Positions 24,686 through 32,689 of a DNA stretch of 55,385 bases are shown here, one piece after another (the first letter of the stretch is position 1; every line of letters begins with the position of its first letter). The position numbers and the translations under genes are program-made. Origin of the DNA: Hyphomicrobiales bacterium (lineage in GTDB: Bacteria > Pseudomonadota > Alphaproteobacteria > Rhizobiales > Rhizobiaceae); contig JAJFHU010000029.1 in assembly GCA_021775455.1 (NCBI GenBank), forward strand, positions 1-55,385, in the 5' to 3' direction. A model generated the notes under the pieces. It had not been told where the DNA came from. It saw nothing but the letters and a program-made list of their open reading frames with translations, and did no database searches.

Positions 24686-25492
24686 TCAATTGGCCTTGTT
24701 TGCCAATGTTTCATGTAAAAATGCAAGGATCGGACCTGTGAACAATGCAGGCCTTTCTACCAAACCCATATGTTGCAGTTGCGGAACAACGATTACGCGG
24801 GATCCGGAAATTTCGGATCCGATAGCATGACTCATTTCTGGCGTACTGCCAGTGTCATTCTCACAGGTCATAACCAGAGTTGGGTGCGTAATCGGTGGCT
24901 TCGGCCTGATCAGTTCAATTACGCCACTTGCCAAAACCTGACGGCACTTGGTGTAACTGTCTGTGTCATTTGCCAAAACCCAATTGCGAACTTGCTGAAT
25001 GACATCATCCCGCCCCTCTCTGAATGTGGGTGTAAACCAGCGTTCAATCGTTGCATCCAGAGTAGCGCCTGGACCACCTGCACCTGTGTCAGCGGCTCTT
25101 TGCTCCACCAGTTGTTGGGCTTCAGGGGTACGCTCATGCGGGGAGTTCAAAATTGCCAATGCTGATACCCGATCTGGATAATTCATGGCAAAACGTCGAT
25201 TGATCATTCCACCGAGAGAAAATCCAACAAGAGGCGCAGTTTCAATTCGAAGTTCATCCAGCAGCACGGCCAGCTGCTCAGCATATAATGTCAGGTCAGG
25301 CACCCGTGGCGGATTGGCACTCTGACCATGACCATATAGATCGTAGGTCAGAATCCGATAGTGTTCTGCAAACACCGGCACATGTTGATCCCACGTGTTG
25401 GGAACACCAAGCCCATGTATGAGGACCATAACCGGGGCATGTTCCGACCCATGCCACCGATAGGTTGTTCCGTTATTGGTAACTTCTGACAA
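24686..25492 (-). CDS. Alpha/beta-fold hydrolase
   Basis: A 268-residue soluble hydrolase with a complete catalytic triad. The nucleophile is Ser92 in GFSLGG, the acid is Asp213 in CENDTGST, and the base is His241 in LQHMGLVE. The oxyanion-hole motif HGLGVPNTWDQH is near residue 26. It resembles 3-oxoadipate enol-lactonase and RutD-type carbon-nitrogen or ester hydrolases. It lies 11 bp upstream of the ThDP gene and 2 bp after the PF06684 gene, so it belongs to one operon. Hydrolysis of an ester or lactone formed by the flavin monooxygenase would fit; this is inference. Confidence 0.9.
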   Translation of the reverse strand: MSEVTNNGTTYRWHGSEHAPVMVLIHGLGVPNTWDQHVPVFAEHYRILTYDLYGHGQSANPPRVPDLTLYAEQLAVLLDELRIETAPLVGFSLGGMINRRFAMNYPDRVSALAILNSPHERTPEAQQLVEQRAADTGAGGPGATLDATIERWFTPTFREGRDDVIQQVRNWVLANDTDSYTKCRQVLASGVIELIRPKPPITHPTLVMTCENDTGSTPEMSHAIGSEISGSRVIVVPQLQHMGLVERPALFTGPILAFLHETLANKAN

Positions 25493-25494
25493 GC

Positions 25495-26091
25495 CTATAC
25501 CCCTGCCGGATTATCCACATCACGACCCATTTCCTTCAGGTCTTGATATCGGTCTCCAATCCTGTGATGCGGATGACCGCCAATGGATGCGCCCAATGCG
25601 ACAATGATTTCATCATCAGCCGGTGCATCGGGAATGGACAAGTGGATGGTCTGGTAGTGAGAACGACGACCGCCATCATCCTTGTCCATAAGCGGGATCA
25701 TCAACGACGTGCCTGCCGCACCCCTCGTGTTTGAAAACACAAGATAGGACTTGGCGTCTACCGCTTCTCGATATTGATTGCCAAACCAGAGTGTATGGGT
25801 AAGTGCCTGGGCATGTTCCAGTTCGCCACCCATGCCAACAACCGAAGCCTTGCCATAACCTTCAAGTTTATCGCCGGTCACTTCAAGAATCATGTCGGTT
25901 AGAAGCTTTCCGGTTACCGGTCCGTACTCCCGAATTTCCGGTCCAAGGTCTTCTACAAATCCACGTCCAAACCAGGGATTCTTGACAATGGCAATTGCTG
26001 ATACCAGTTTGGTTGGCGTCGGAACCTCCCTGCTACCCTCAACCATCGTGGTTTGAATGTTGAGAAGTGTACGTCTGATTTCTACAGTCAT
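25495..26091 (-). CDS. PF06684 ('amino acid synthesis', DUF1185) family protein
   Basis: A 198-residue soluble protein. The family is recognised by VEIRRTLLNIQTTMVEG at the start, VKNPWFGRGFVEDL near residue 36, GYGKASVVGMGGELEHAQAL near residue 77 and VALGASIGGHPHHRIGDR near residue 165. The family name is historical; to my knowledge no enzyme activity is established. Members recur beside luciferase-like monooxygenases, flavin reductases and alpha/beta hydrolases in soil and marine Proteobacteria, as here, so a hydrolytic or lyase step in the same pathway is likely. It lies 23 bp after the monooxygenase gene and 2 bp before the hydrolase gene. Confidence 0.85.
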   Translation of the reverse strand: MTVEIRRTLLNIQTTMVEGSREVPTPTKLVSAIAIVKNPWFGRGFVEDLGPEIREYGPVTGKLLTDMILEVTGDKLEGYGKASVVGMGGELEHAQALTHTLWFGNQYREAVDAKSYLVFSNTRGAAGTSLMIPLMDKDDGGRRSHYQTIHLSIPDAPADDEIIVALGASIGGHPHHRIGDRYQDLKEMGRDVDNPAGV

Positions 26092-26114
26092 GTAAATTTA
26101 TCCCTGAAAACTGA

Positions 26115-27149
26115 TTAAGAAAAATTCGGCATTACTTTGTCGATGAAAAGTTCCAACGAGCGTTTCTGCTGCCCCATGTCCATACCCATTGATGCGTAGT
26201 AGATGAAAGCATCTACTCCAATATTGTCATATTGTTTCAGTTTTTCCGTCACCACCTCTGGTGAGCCAAACAGGAGATTTTCTTCCAAAGTTGCCGGATC
26301 GTAACGGAAATTCCCGTCAAGCTGGTCCGCCGGGACGTGTTCGGGGAAACCATTGATCACATCACCCTTCTTCGTCATCAGGTTTCCAAACTGCCCCAAC
26401 ACACCGCGAACCGATGCCATCGCAGCTGCTCGATCATCCTCATTGTCGTAAATTGCAGAATGACGCATCAATGCCCAGGTGCCATCATATTTGCCGCCAT
26501 TGGCAGCAATTGAAGCATCAAGTCGCGCGCGGTATTCTTCGGCCTCACTAAACGGCATGGTGAGCGGCCAGGACATGATGTTGCAACCATTTTGCACGGC
26601 GTAATCGAAGGTAATTGGTGCGCGCGCAGCTACCCAGATTGGCACGTCCTTTTGAACCGGCTTCGGGCAGGATGTCGCTTTGGGAAATTGCCAGTATTCT
26701 CCCTTGTGTTCGTAGTCGCCTGCCCATAACTTTTTCACTACCGGAAGCATTTCCTGCATATATTTCCAGCTGTCTTTCTGATCAAGGCCTGGAAACATGC
26801 GGTCAAATTCGCGTTGGTAAGCACCAGATCCAATACCGAATTCAAGACGACCATCACTGATCAAGTCCAAAAGGGCAGCTTCACCTGCCAGATTGATCGG
26901 ATGCCAGTAAGCAGCATTCACAACACCCACACCCAGGCGAATTTTCTTGGCGTACTCTCCCCACCAGGTCAGCATTTGAAACGGGTTTGGAGCTATCGTC
27001 ATTTCGAGCGCATGGTGTTCCGCTGCCCAGGCGATTTCAAATCCGGCAGCATCCGCCATCTTGACCATTTCAAGCGTATGATCGCGCACCGCCTTCATGT
27101 CAATTTCAGGCGTCATGCGTTCCAGATTGATTGCAATATGAAATTTCAT
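26115..27149 (-). CDS. LLM-class flavin-dependent monooxygenase
   Basis: A 344-residue TIM-barrel protein of the luciferase-like family. Typical blocks are ADAAGFEIAWAAEHHALEM (residues about 32-50), KKIRLGVGVVNAAYWHPINL (about 67-86), LISDGRLEFGIGSGAYQREF (about 93-112) and PIWVAARAP near residue 175. The EHH motif is common to LuxA-like monooxygenases. Such enzymes use FMNH2 supplied by a partner reductase, here most probably the 28676-29203 product. I chose the ATG at 27149 with GGAG eight bases upstream; a longer frame overlaps the upstream gene. The substrate is unknown; it does not look like a close SsuD or RutA. Confidence 0.9.
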   Translation of the reverse strand: MKFHIAINLERMTPEIDMKAVRDHTLEMVKMADAAGFEIAWAAEHHALEMTIAPNPFQMLTWWGEYAKKIRLGVGVVNAAYWHPINLAGEAALLDLISDGRLEFGIGSGAYQREFDRMFPGLDQKDSWKYMQEMLPVVKKLWAGDYEHKGEYWQFPKATSCPKPVQKDVPIWVAARAPITFDYAVQNGCNIMSWPLTMPFSEAEEYRARLDASIAANGGKYDGTWALMRHSAIYDNEDDRAAAMASVRGVLGQFGNLMTKKGDVINGFPEHVPADQLDGNFRYDPATLEENLLFGSPEVVTEKLKQYDNIGVDAFIYYASMGMDMGQQKRSLELFIDKVMPNFS

Positions 27150-27171
27150 GTCAATTGCTCCTTTGCAAAAC

Positions 27172-28653
27172 TCAACGGCTGTGAAACTGGCTTGCCAGTG
27201 GTTCATCAGAAGTGTTCATCCAGACGGTTTTTGGCCTGGTGTAATCCATCACGGCCTGAAAGCCGCTCTCGCGTCCATAACCGGACGTTTTCATGCCACC
27301 GAATTCGGCAACCGGTGAAATCACCCGGTAGGTGTTGACCCAGACAATCCCCGCCTTGACTGCTTCGGCTACTCTCACGGAACGCGCACTAGAACGGGTG
27401 AATATCCCGGCGGCCAATCCATGAACCGTTTCGTTTGCCAACCGCACGGCCTCTTCTTCGGTCTTGAACCGGATGACGCTCACAACCGGCCCAAACAGTT
27501 CTGTATCGACAATTTTCAGATCCTGGCTCGGGCATTCGACAATTGTCGGTTCATAGAAGTTTCCAGACAGCCCTTCCGGCTCCTTGCCGCCGCAACGCAC
27601 GGTGCCACCCTGGTCTATGGCCAGGGCGACCTCCCGCTTGATGTTTTCCAGTTGCGCTCTTGTGCAAAGCGGTCCCATCTGGGTTTCATCAAGCATCGGA
27701 TCACCAATGTTGACGGAAGCCGCAACCGCTTCCATGCGCTCAAGGAATTCATCAGCAATTGCTTCATGAAGATACAAGCGTGAACCTGCCACACAGCTTT
27801 GACCGGAAGCAGCAAAAATTCCGCCAACGGCACCGTTCACCGCACTTTCAATGTCCGCATCATCGAATACCAGAATTGGTGACTTGCCACCCAGCTCCAG
27901 CGACACTTCAGCAAAATTCTCCGCCGAATTATGAACAATGTGCCTTGCTGAAACCGGTCCACCGGTAAAGGAAACCCGAGCAACGAGTGGATGCGAGGTA
28001 AGCGCTTTGCCACAAGGATCGCCGTGACCAGTGATGATGTTGACTACGCCATCCGGGATTCCGGCCTTTTCGATCAGCTTGCCAAACTCCAGCATGGCCG
28101 AAGAGGCATGTTCAGATGCTTTCAAAACAATGGTATTTCCCGCCGCCAGTGCCGGTCCGATTTTGACCGCACTCAGGAACAATTGCGAATTCCAGGGAAC
28201 CACTGCTGCAATTACCCCAAGAGGCTCGCGCTTCGTAAAAACAAACATGTCAGGCTTGTCGATAGGGAGCGTATCACCGTTAATCTTGTCCGCACACCCG
28301 GCATAGAAATGAAAAAACTCGGATATGTACTTTGCCTGCCAACGCGTTTCCTTGAACATCTTGCCGGTGTCTATGGTCTCTATACGGCCAAGTTCCTCAG
28401 AAGCATCGCCAAGCAGATCAGCAAGTCTGCGCAGGCAATGACCTCGTTCGGTCGGGCTCATTTGTTTCCAGGGACCGAAATCCAGTGCGCGGTGAGCAGC
28501 TTCTACGGCCGCATTGACATCTTTAGCAGTGGCCTCCGGCACCCGAGACCAAACTTCATTGGTTGTGGGGTTGATGCTTTCAAATGTTTTGCCATCAGAA
28601 GCATCGACCCATTTGCCATCAATCAGCATTTGATAATTCGCAATGTCACTCAT
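27172..28653 (-). CDS. Aldehyde dehydrogenase (NAD(P)-dependent)
   Basis: A 493-residue classic ALDH. Active-site Cys287 is in SGQSCVAGS, general base Glu253 is in LELGGKSP, the oxyanion Asn is in VVPWNSQL (155), and the cofactor motif FTGGPVSA is near residue 229. Similarity of form is to the betaine/phenylacetaldehyde class. It would oxidise an aldehyde generated by the monooxygenase or by the ThDP enzyme. It is the second gene of the operon. I start at the ATG at 28653 rather than a TTG two codons earlier. Confidence 0.93.
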   Translation of the reverse strand: MSDIANYQMLIDGKWVDASDGKTFESINPTTNEVWSRVPEATAKDVNAAVEAAHRALDFGPWKQMSPTERGHCLRRLADLLGDASEELGRIETIDTGKMFKETRWQAKYISEFFHFYAGCADKINGDTLPIDKPDMFVFTKREPLGVIAAVVPWNSQLFLSAVKIGPALAAGNTIVLKASEHASSAMLEFGKLIEKAGIPDGVVNIITGHGDPCGKALTSHPLVARVSFTGGPVSARHIVHNSAENFAEVSLELGGKSPILVFDDADIESAVNGAVGGIFAASGQSCVAGSRLYLHEAIADEFLERMEAVAASVNIGDPMLDETQMGPLCTRAQLENIKREVALAIDQGGTVRCGGKEPEGLSGNFYEPTIVECPSQDLKIVDTELFGPVVSVIRFKTEEEAVRLANETVHGLAAGIFTRSSARSVRVAEAVKAGIVWVNTYRVISPVAEFGGMKTSGYGRESGFQAVMDYTRPKTVWMNTSDEPLASQFHSR

Positions 28654-28675
28654 GCTCAATCAATCTCTTTGAAAT

Positions 28676-29203
28676 CTAATTGGTATTTACTGTCATCGGA
28701 GAAATGCTCCGAAAGGTACGATCCAGATAAATCAGCGGTTGCGTAATCTGGCCATCCATTCCAGTTACCGCACCGATGAAAATCCTGTGGCTGCCACTGA
28801 GATTCTCGTGCACCACATCACACTGGAAACTGAGCGCATTCGAAATTGCCGGACAGAGTCCGACAGGGTGCACGCAGTCTATCCCGTCAAATCGATCCGG
28901 AAGTTCTGCATCCTGATTTCCCGCGAAGCGCTCCGCCATATATCGCAATTCCTGCGAAAGTACATTGATACAGAATTTGCCATTACCGCTGACTGACCTT
29001 GCAATTCGGCTGTTGGCATTTAGGCAAACCAGCAATGTTGGCGGGTCAGCCGACACCGAGCAAAAAGCACTGACCGTTGCTCCGTGAAGACCGCAATCAC
29101 CATCGGTCGTTACGACCGCAACGGAATTGGCAACTTGACGCATATGGCTCAAGTATGCCCCACGCACATCCATTGTATGTTCACTTGGTTGCTGACAAGT
29201 CAT
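28676..29203 (-). CDS. Flavin reductase (HpaC/RutF-type)
   Basis: A 175-residue FMN-binding split-barrel protein. The family motifs are SVAVVTTDGDCGLHGATVSAF at residues about 27-47, SADPPTLLVCLNANS, and GKFCINVLSQEL near residue 74. It makes reduced flavin for a two-component monooxygenase, here the LLM enzyme two genes downstream. AGGGA lies seven bases before the ATG at 29203. It is the first gene of the seven-gene operon, divergent from the LysR regulator across 124 bp. Confidence 0.9.
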   Translation of the reverse strand: MTCQQPSEHTMDVRGAYLSHMRQVANSVAVVTTDGDCGLHGATVSAFCSVSADPPTLLVCLNANSRIARSVSGNGKFCINVLSQELRYMAERFAGNQDAELPDRFDGIDCVHPVGLCPAISNALSFQCDVVHENLSGSHRIFIGAVTGMDGQITQPLIYLDRTFRSISPMTVNTN

Positions 29204-29297
29204 GAAAAATCCCTCTGCCTACTGGCATCCACAAACCGGCTACTTTACATACAGTCACTTTAGAATTATTGTAAAATGAATTGTTTCTCACACTTTA

Positions 29298-29312
29298 TTC
29301 GAAATTTTCGAA
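29298..29312. promoter_or_regulatory. Candidate operator TTCGAA-N3-TTCGAA in the LysR/flavin-reductase divergent region
   Basis: Two copies of the self-complementary hexamer TTCGAA, at 29298-29303 and 29307-29312, are separated by ATT. They lie 15 bp before the LysR start and 94 bp from the flavin reductase start, the usual place for LysR autoregulation. No experiment or comparison supports it beyond position and symmetry. Confidence 0.4.
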
Positions 29313-29327
29313 TTTAAAAAAGTAGTT

Positions 29328-30164
29328 ATGAGCCTGATACTGATCAAGACATTTCTGGCAATTGTTGAAACCGGAAGCTTGGTAAAGGCATCAAGGCAAT
29401 TGCACATCACACAATCAACTGTAACTTCTCGACTGAAATCTCTGGAAGAGGATGTGGGGCAGGTTCTGGTACACCGTCAAAAATCCGGCATAATGCTGAC
29501 CGCACCAGGGCACAAATTCCGCCGTTACGCAGAAGCCATGAACAATATGTGGCAGCAGGCATTGCTTGAAACCACATTGCCAAGCGGAATGGATTCCATG
29601 TGTACGCTCGGTTGCGTTCCCGATTTGTGGAGCAATCTTGCACGACCGTTGATAAGGGCCATTCGCAAAGATCACCCAACTACCGCCTTGTCCCTGAGAA
29701 CCGGAGACACGGTCCAAATTGAAGAATGGCTTGCCATGGGGCTCATTGATGCTGCGATCACATATCGCTCCACAACGCAGGCCAACATGAGTGTCCACCA
29801 GCTCAACCCAGAAGCACTTGGTGTATTTTCAACAGTCAAGGACGGGCGCACCCGATTCGATCCAAATTACGTTTATTTTGACGCCGGATTGGAGTTCGGT
29901 CGTGACCACGCTTCCACTTATACCGATGCAGGAGTGGCAAAACACAGTTTTGACAGTGCTCAATGGTGCATGGAGTACATAATGGATTGTGGAGGGTCGG
30001 CCTATCTTCCGAAACATCTTGCAGAGCCGCATGTGATAAATGGCAGACTGTACCATCTTGACGAGGCACCGGATTTTTTCCGGGACCGATTTCTGATTAC
30101 CAATGATACTGCATCTCCCGCATGGAGTTGGTTACCAGGGCTGGTGAACAAAGTTGCTGCCTGA
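29328..30164 (+). CDS. LysR-family transcriptional regulator
   Basis: A 278-residue regulator. The N-terminal winged helix-turn-helix spans residues 1-60 (FLAIVETGSLVKASRQLHIT, then QSTVTSRLKSLEEDVG). The effector domain follows, with an unusual WCMEYIMDCGGSAYLPKHL near its end. It is divergent from the seven-gene operon, which it presumably activates in response to a pathway intermediate. The protein is slightly short for the family (usually about 300). Confidence 0.93.
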   Translation: MSLILIKTFLAIVETGSLVKASRQLHITQSTVTSRLKSLEEDVGQVLVHRQKSGIMLTAPGHKFRRYAEAMNNMWQQALLETTLPSGMDSMCTLGCVPDLWSNLARPLIRAIRKDHPTTALSLRTGDTVQIEEWLAMGLIDAAITYRSTTQANMSVHQLNPEALGVFSTVKDGRTRFDPNYVYFDAGLEFGRDHASTYTDAGVAKHSFDSAQWCMEYIMDCGGSAYLPKHLAEPHVINGRLYHLDEAPDFFRDRFLITNDTASPAWSWLPGLVNKVAA

Positions 30165-30205
30165 AGGGCATTTAATCACGAGCTGATTATAAGCGACAGT
30201 TTCAA

Positions 30206-30273
30206 AGACAAAGCAGCGCAAGAGCGCTGCTTTGTCTGTTTGCCGCCAAAAGGAAGGAACTCAGGCGGCAAAC
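30206..30273. terminator. Tandem perfect hairpins between convergent genes (bidirectional terminator candidate)
   Basis: GACAAAGCAGCGC (30207-30219) pairs perfectly with GCGCTGCTTTGTC (30224-30236) around AAGA, extended by one A-T pair. Directly after it, GTTTGCCGCC (30238-30247) pairs perfectly with GGCGGCAAAC (30264-30273). The pair fills the gap between the LysR stop and the UxaA-type stop, where both transcripts must end. T-runs are short, so they may act as RNA-stabilising 3' ends as much as intrinsic terminators. Confidence 0.65.
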
Positions 30274-30301
30274 CTTGTTTTGGAATGTCGTAACTGCCAA
30301 C

Positions 30302-31483
30302 TCAGGCCGAACGATAAAGTTTGGTCATCGAAAACTCACGGTGACCCAATGCTTCAGCAGCCGTATGGCGACCGTTGGCTGTGCGAACTATCATTTCAAT
30401 CAGGGCATCACCTGCCTGATCAATCGTTTGTTCGCGCGAAAGGACACCGGTTACATCCACATCAATATGCTCTGACATGGTACGCAACGTACGGGGATTG
30501 CCCGATATTTTGATAACCGGCACAATCGGGTTACCAACAACGTTACCTTGTCCGGTTGGGAAGGTGTGGATCACATATCCACCCGCCGCCATGAGTGTTA
30601 CGCATTCCGCTGCCGCAGAAGATGAATCCATGAAGTAAAGACCTGGCCCTTTTTCTGGTGTTTCTGCCGGTCCCATTGCATCAATGTATTGCGAAGTACG
30701 GCCAATCTTTTCAAGATTTCCAAGGGCCTTTTCTTCAATGGTGGTCAATCCACCAAGTATATTGCCCTTGGTGGGCTGACTGTCGGAAAGGTCGTCAGTC
30801 TGATGGGCAAAAATCACGTCATCCTGATAGGCGTTCCAAATCTCCTTGAATTTCTTGGCAGCTTCCGGATTGGCAGCACGTTTTTCGCAGATATGTTCCG
30901 CACCAGTAATTTCCGAAGTCTCGCCGAAACAACCATAAAGACCATGCGGCAAGAGTTTGTCATACATGTTTCCAACGGTTGGGCATGAACTCAAACCGGT
31001 TGTCGTATCGCTTTCACCGCATTTCGTCGAAACCCACAGTTCGGAAAGATCGCACTCTTCCTTCTGTAGCTCTGTTGCCCAATGAACATATTCCTTGGCT
31101 TTCCAGCCAGCTTGGCGGACAGTTTCGAAATCACCCTTTTGTTCAATCGAAAATCCCTCAACCGGTTTGCCGGTTTTTGCAATTCCCTCAACAATGACCT
31201 TTGTCCATTCTGGCTCAATCCCGATGACTACTACTGCAGCCACATTCGGATTTGCGCCGGTACCAATGATTGTTCTGAAATGAAGATCAAGATCTTCGCC
31301 AAATTGCAGTCGCCCATAGCTGTGAGGTACTACCAGAGTACCTTTCACATTGTTGGCAACAGCTTCACAAGCAGCATTTGAAATATCGTCAACCGGAAGT
31401 ATCAGAACGTGATTTCGAACCCCAACACGTCCATTCTCGCGGCGCCAGGCATTGATTTTTGTTTTTGAATAATCCTGAGCCAT
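30302..31483 (-). CDS. UxaA-family lyase large subunit, sulfolactate sulfo-lyase beta (SuyB)-like
   Basis: About 393 residues of the altronate/galactarate dehydratase C-terminal (UxaA) superfamily. Landmarks are [20 protein letters not shown] near residue 17, [35 protein letters not shown] near residue 155, [12 protein letters not shown], and [17 protein letters not shown] near residue 290. The [11 protein letters not shown] variant and the pairing with a separate 95-residue SAF subunit match my recollection of SuyB, which releases sulfite from (2R)-sulfolactate, better than UxaA proper. Substrate assignment remains an inference. The start overlaps or abuts the SAF stop (TAATGATG). Confidence 0.8.
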   Translation of the reverse strand: MAQDYSKTKINAWRRENGRVGVRNHVLILPVDDISNAACEAVANNVKGTLVVPHSYGRLQFGEDLDLHFRTIIGTGANPNVAAVVVIGIEPEWTKVIVEGIAKTGKPVEGFSIEQKGDFETVRQAGWKAKEYVHWATELQKEECDLSELWVSTKCGESDTTTGLSSCPTVGNMYDKLLPHGLYGCFGETSEITGAEHICEKRAANPEAAKKFKEIWNAYQDDVIFAHQTDDLSDSQPTKGNILGGLTTIEEKALGNLEKIGRTSQYIDAMGPAETPEKGPGLYFMDSSSAAAECVTLMAAGGYVIHTFPTGQGNVVGNPIVPVIKISGNPRTLRTMSEHIDVDVTGVLSREQTIDQAGDALIEMIVRTANGRHTAAEALGHREFSMTKLYRSA

Positions 31484-31485
31484 CA

Positions 31486-31773
31486 TTACCACCTTTTTGT
31501 TTTCAGATTGTGAGTGTGGACGTGGTCACCAGTCTTGGCACTGCCGACAAATTTTCCGATATCTTCGCCATACTTGATTGCCGTATCACCTTCAGACAAA
31601 TCCTTGAGCGCAACCTTGTGGCCAATTGGAATGTCGGCATTTGCAGTCAACTCAAAATCTGAATTGTCCTCCGTGACCACACACAGCATTTTAGTGCCAG
31701 CGGTCAAACCTTCAATCACCACAACGCCGACATTATCAACCTTGTCATGCACCAATAAATGGGGCTTTCCCAT
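31486..31773 (-). CDS. SAF-domain small subunit of the UxaA/SuyAB-type lyase
   Basis: A 95-residue SAF-domain protein starting [18 protein letters not shown], with GGAG nine bases upstream. The core reads [20 protein letters not shown] and [20 protein letters not shown]. The final HVHTHNLK is the SAF metal-site signature of altronate dehydratase N-terminal domains and SuyA. It forms the heterodimer partner of the protein encoded immediately downstream, with overlapping stop and start. It is divergent from the GntR regulator. Confidence 0.85.
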   Translation of the reverse strand: MGKPHLLVHDKVDNVGVVVIEGLTAGTKMLCVVTEDNSDFELTANADIPIGHKVALKDLSEGDTAIKYGEDIGKFVGSAKTGDHVHTHNLKTKRW

Positions 31774-31819
31774 TCTCTTCTCCTGTATAGAAAATAAAAC
31801 TAGATAATCTAACTTATAT

Positions 31820-31829
31820 CTTATATAAG
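31820..31829. promoter_or_regulatory. Candidate GntR operator palindrome
   Basis: CTTATATAAG is a perfect 10-bp palindrome, preceded at 31813 by a partial copy (CTTATAT). It lies in the 73-bp divergent region between the SAF/UxaA operon and the GntR gene, 17 bp before the GntR start. AT-rich TATA-centred palindromes are usual for HutC-type GntR regulators. Confidence 0.45.
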
Positions 31830-31846
31830 ACTTAATCAAGCGATCA

Positions 31847-32623
31847 ATGAATAATTTGTCGGACGTCATCAAAAAAACGGAACTCTCAGTGACAGAAGAA
31901 ACACTGACACCAGTCAAAAATGTACCACTTTACATTGAAGTAAAAGAACGCTTGCTGGAAAGTATTGCTGCCGGTCGCTGGGCAGTTGGAGTATCCCTGC
32001 CCTCAGAGTTTGCACTTGCTGATCAACTGGGCGTCAGCCAGGGTACCGTTCGAAAAGCACTGGGTGACCTTGAGAAAGAAGGAATACTGGAACGCAAACA
32101 GGGGCTTGGCACCTTCATTCGCCAGGCAACACTGGAGCGATACAGCTACCATTTCTTTCGTGTCCAACGACGTGACGGCACACGCGTTCAGCCACTGGAA
32201 ATCAGTCAATCCCTTGAACAGCGTGTTCCTGTCGATAAAGAACGCAAGCTGTTTTCTGGGCTGGGAAGAATCAACCGTGTCTGGAACCTGTCTCGAATTC
32301 GCAGTATCGATGGCATTCCTGCGCTGATAGAGCAAATCGTAATTCCCCACGCGCTTGCACCCAATCTTGATAAACAGGACAAACTACCCAATGCCCTGTA
32401 CCCATTTTTCCAAAGTGCTTATGGAATTACTATCCTGAAGGCCGAAGAAAGCCTTTATCCGTCCATCGCCAACAAAAGCGATTGTAAGGCTTTGAAACTG
32501 CAACCCAATACACCAATCCTGATAGTAGACCGTATTGCCAGGGACATTTCTGGTCGTACAATTGAATTACGACATTCGCGATTTCATTTGCCAGAGCACA
32601 ATTACTCAATTGAATTGAATTAG
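31847..32623 (+). CDS. GntR/HutC-family regulator with UTRA domain
   Basis: A 258-residue repressor-type protein. After a 25-residue polar lead, the winged helix reads VPLYIEVKERLLESIAAGRW and LPSEFALADQLGVSQGTVRK. The C-terminal UTRA effector domain includes RSIDGIPALIEQIVIPHAL and the closing SRFHLPEHNYSIEL. It is divergent from the SAF/UxaA lyase genes, so it most likely senses the lyase substrate or a related acid. It converges with the IclR gene. Confidence 0.93.
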   Translation: MNNLSDVIKKTELSVTEETLTPVKNVPLYIEVKERLLESIAAGRWAVGVSLPSEFALADQLGVSQGTVRKALGDLEKEGILERKQGLGTFIRQATLERYSYHFFRVQRRDGTRVQPLEISQSLEQRVPVDKERKLFSGLGRINRVWNLSRIRSIDGIPALIEQIVIPHALAPNLDKQDKLPNALYPFFQSAYGITILKAEESLYPSIANKSDCKALKLQPNTPILIVDRIARDISGRTIELRHSRFHLPEHNYSIELN

Positions 32624-32689
32624 CGCGGCATTCATTCATGACGATTATTCAGCGGTCATATCCACGTGACAATGGGTGGTCAAATGATA

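Noticed and set aside
26115-27149. Calling the LLM monooxygenase an alkanesulfonate monooxygenase (SsuD) or RutA
   Set aside because: Its sequence blocks (EHHALEMTIAPNPF, RLGVGVVNAAYWHP) look more like the general LuxA-like group, so a specific name is not justified.
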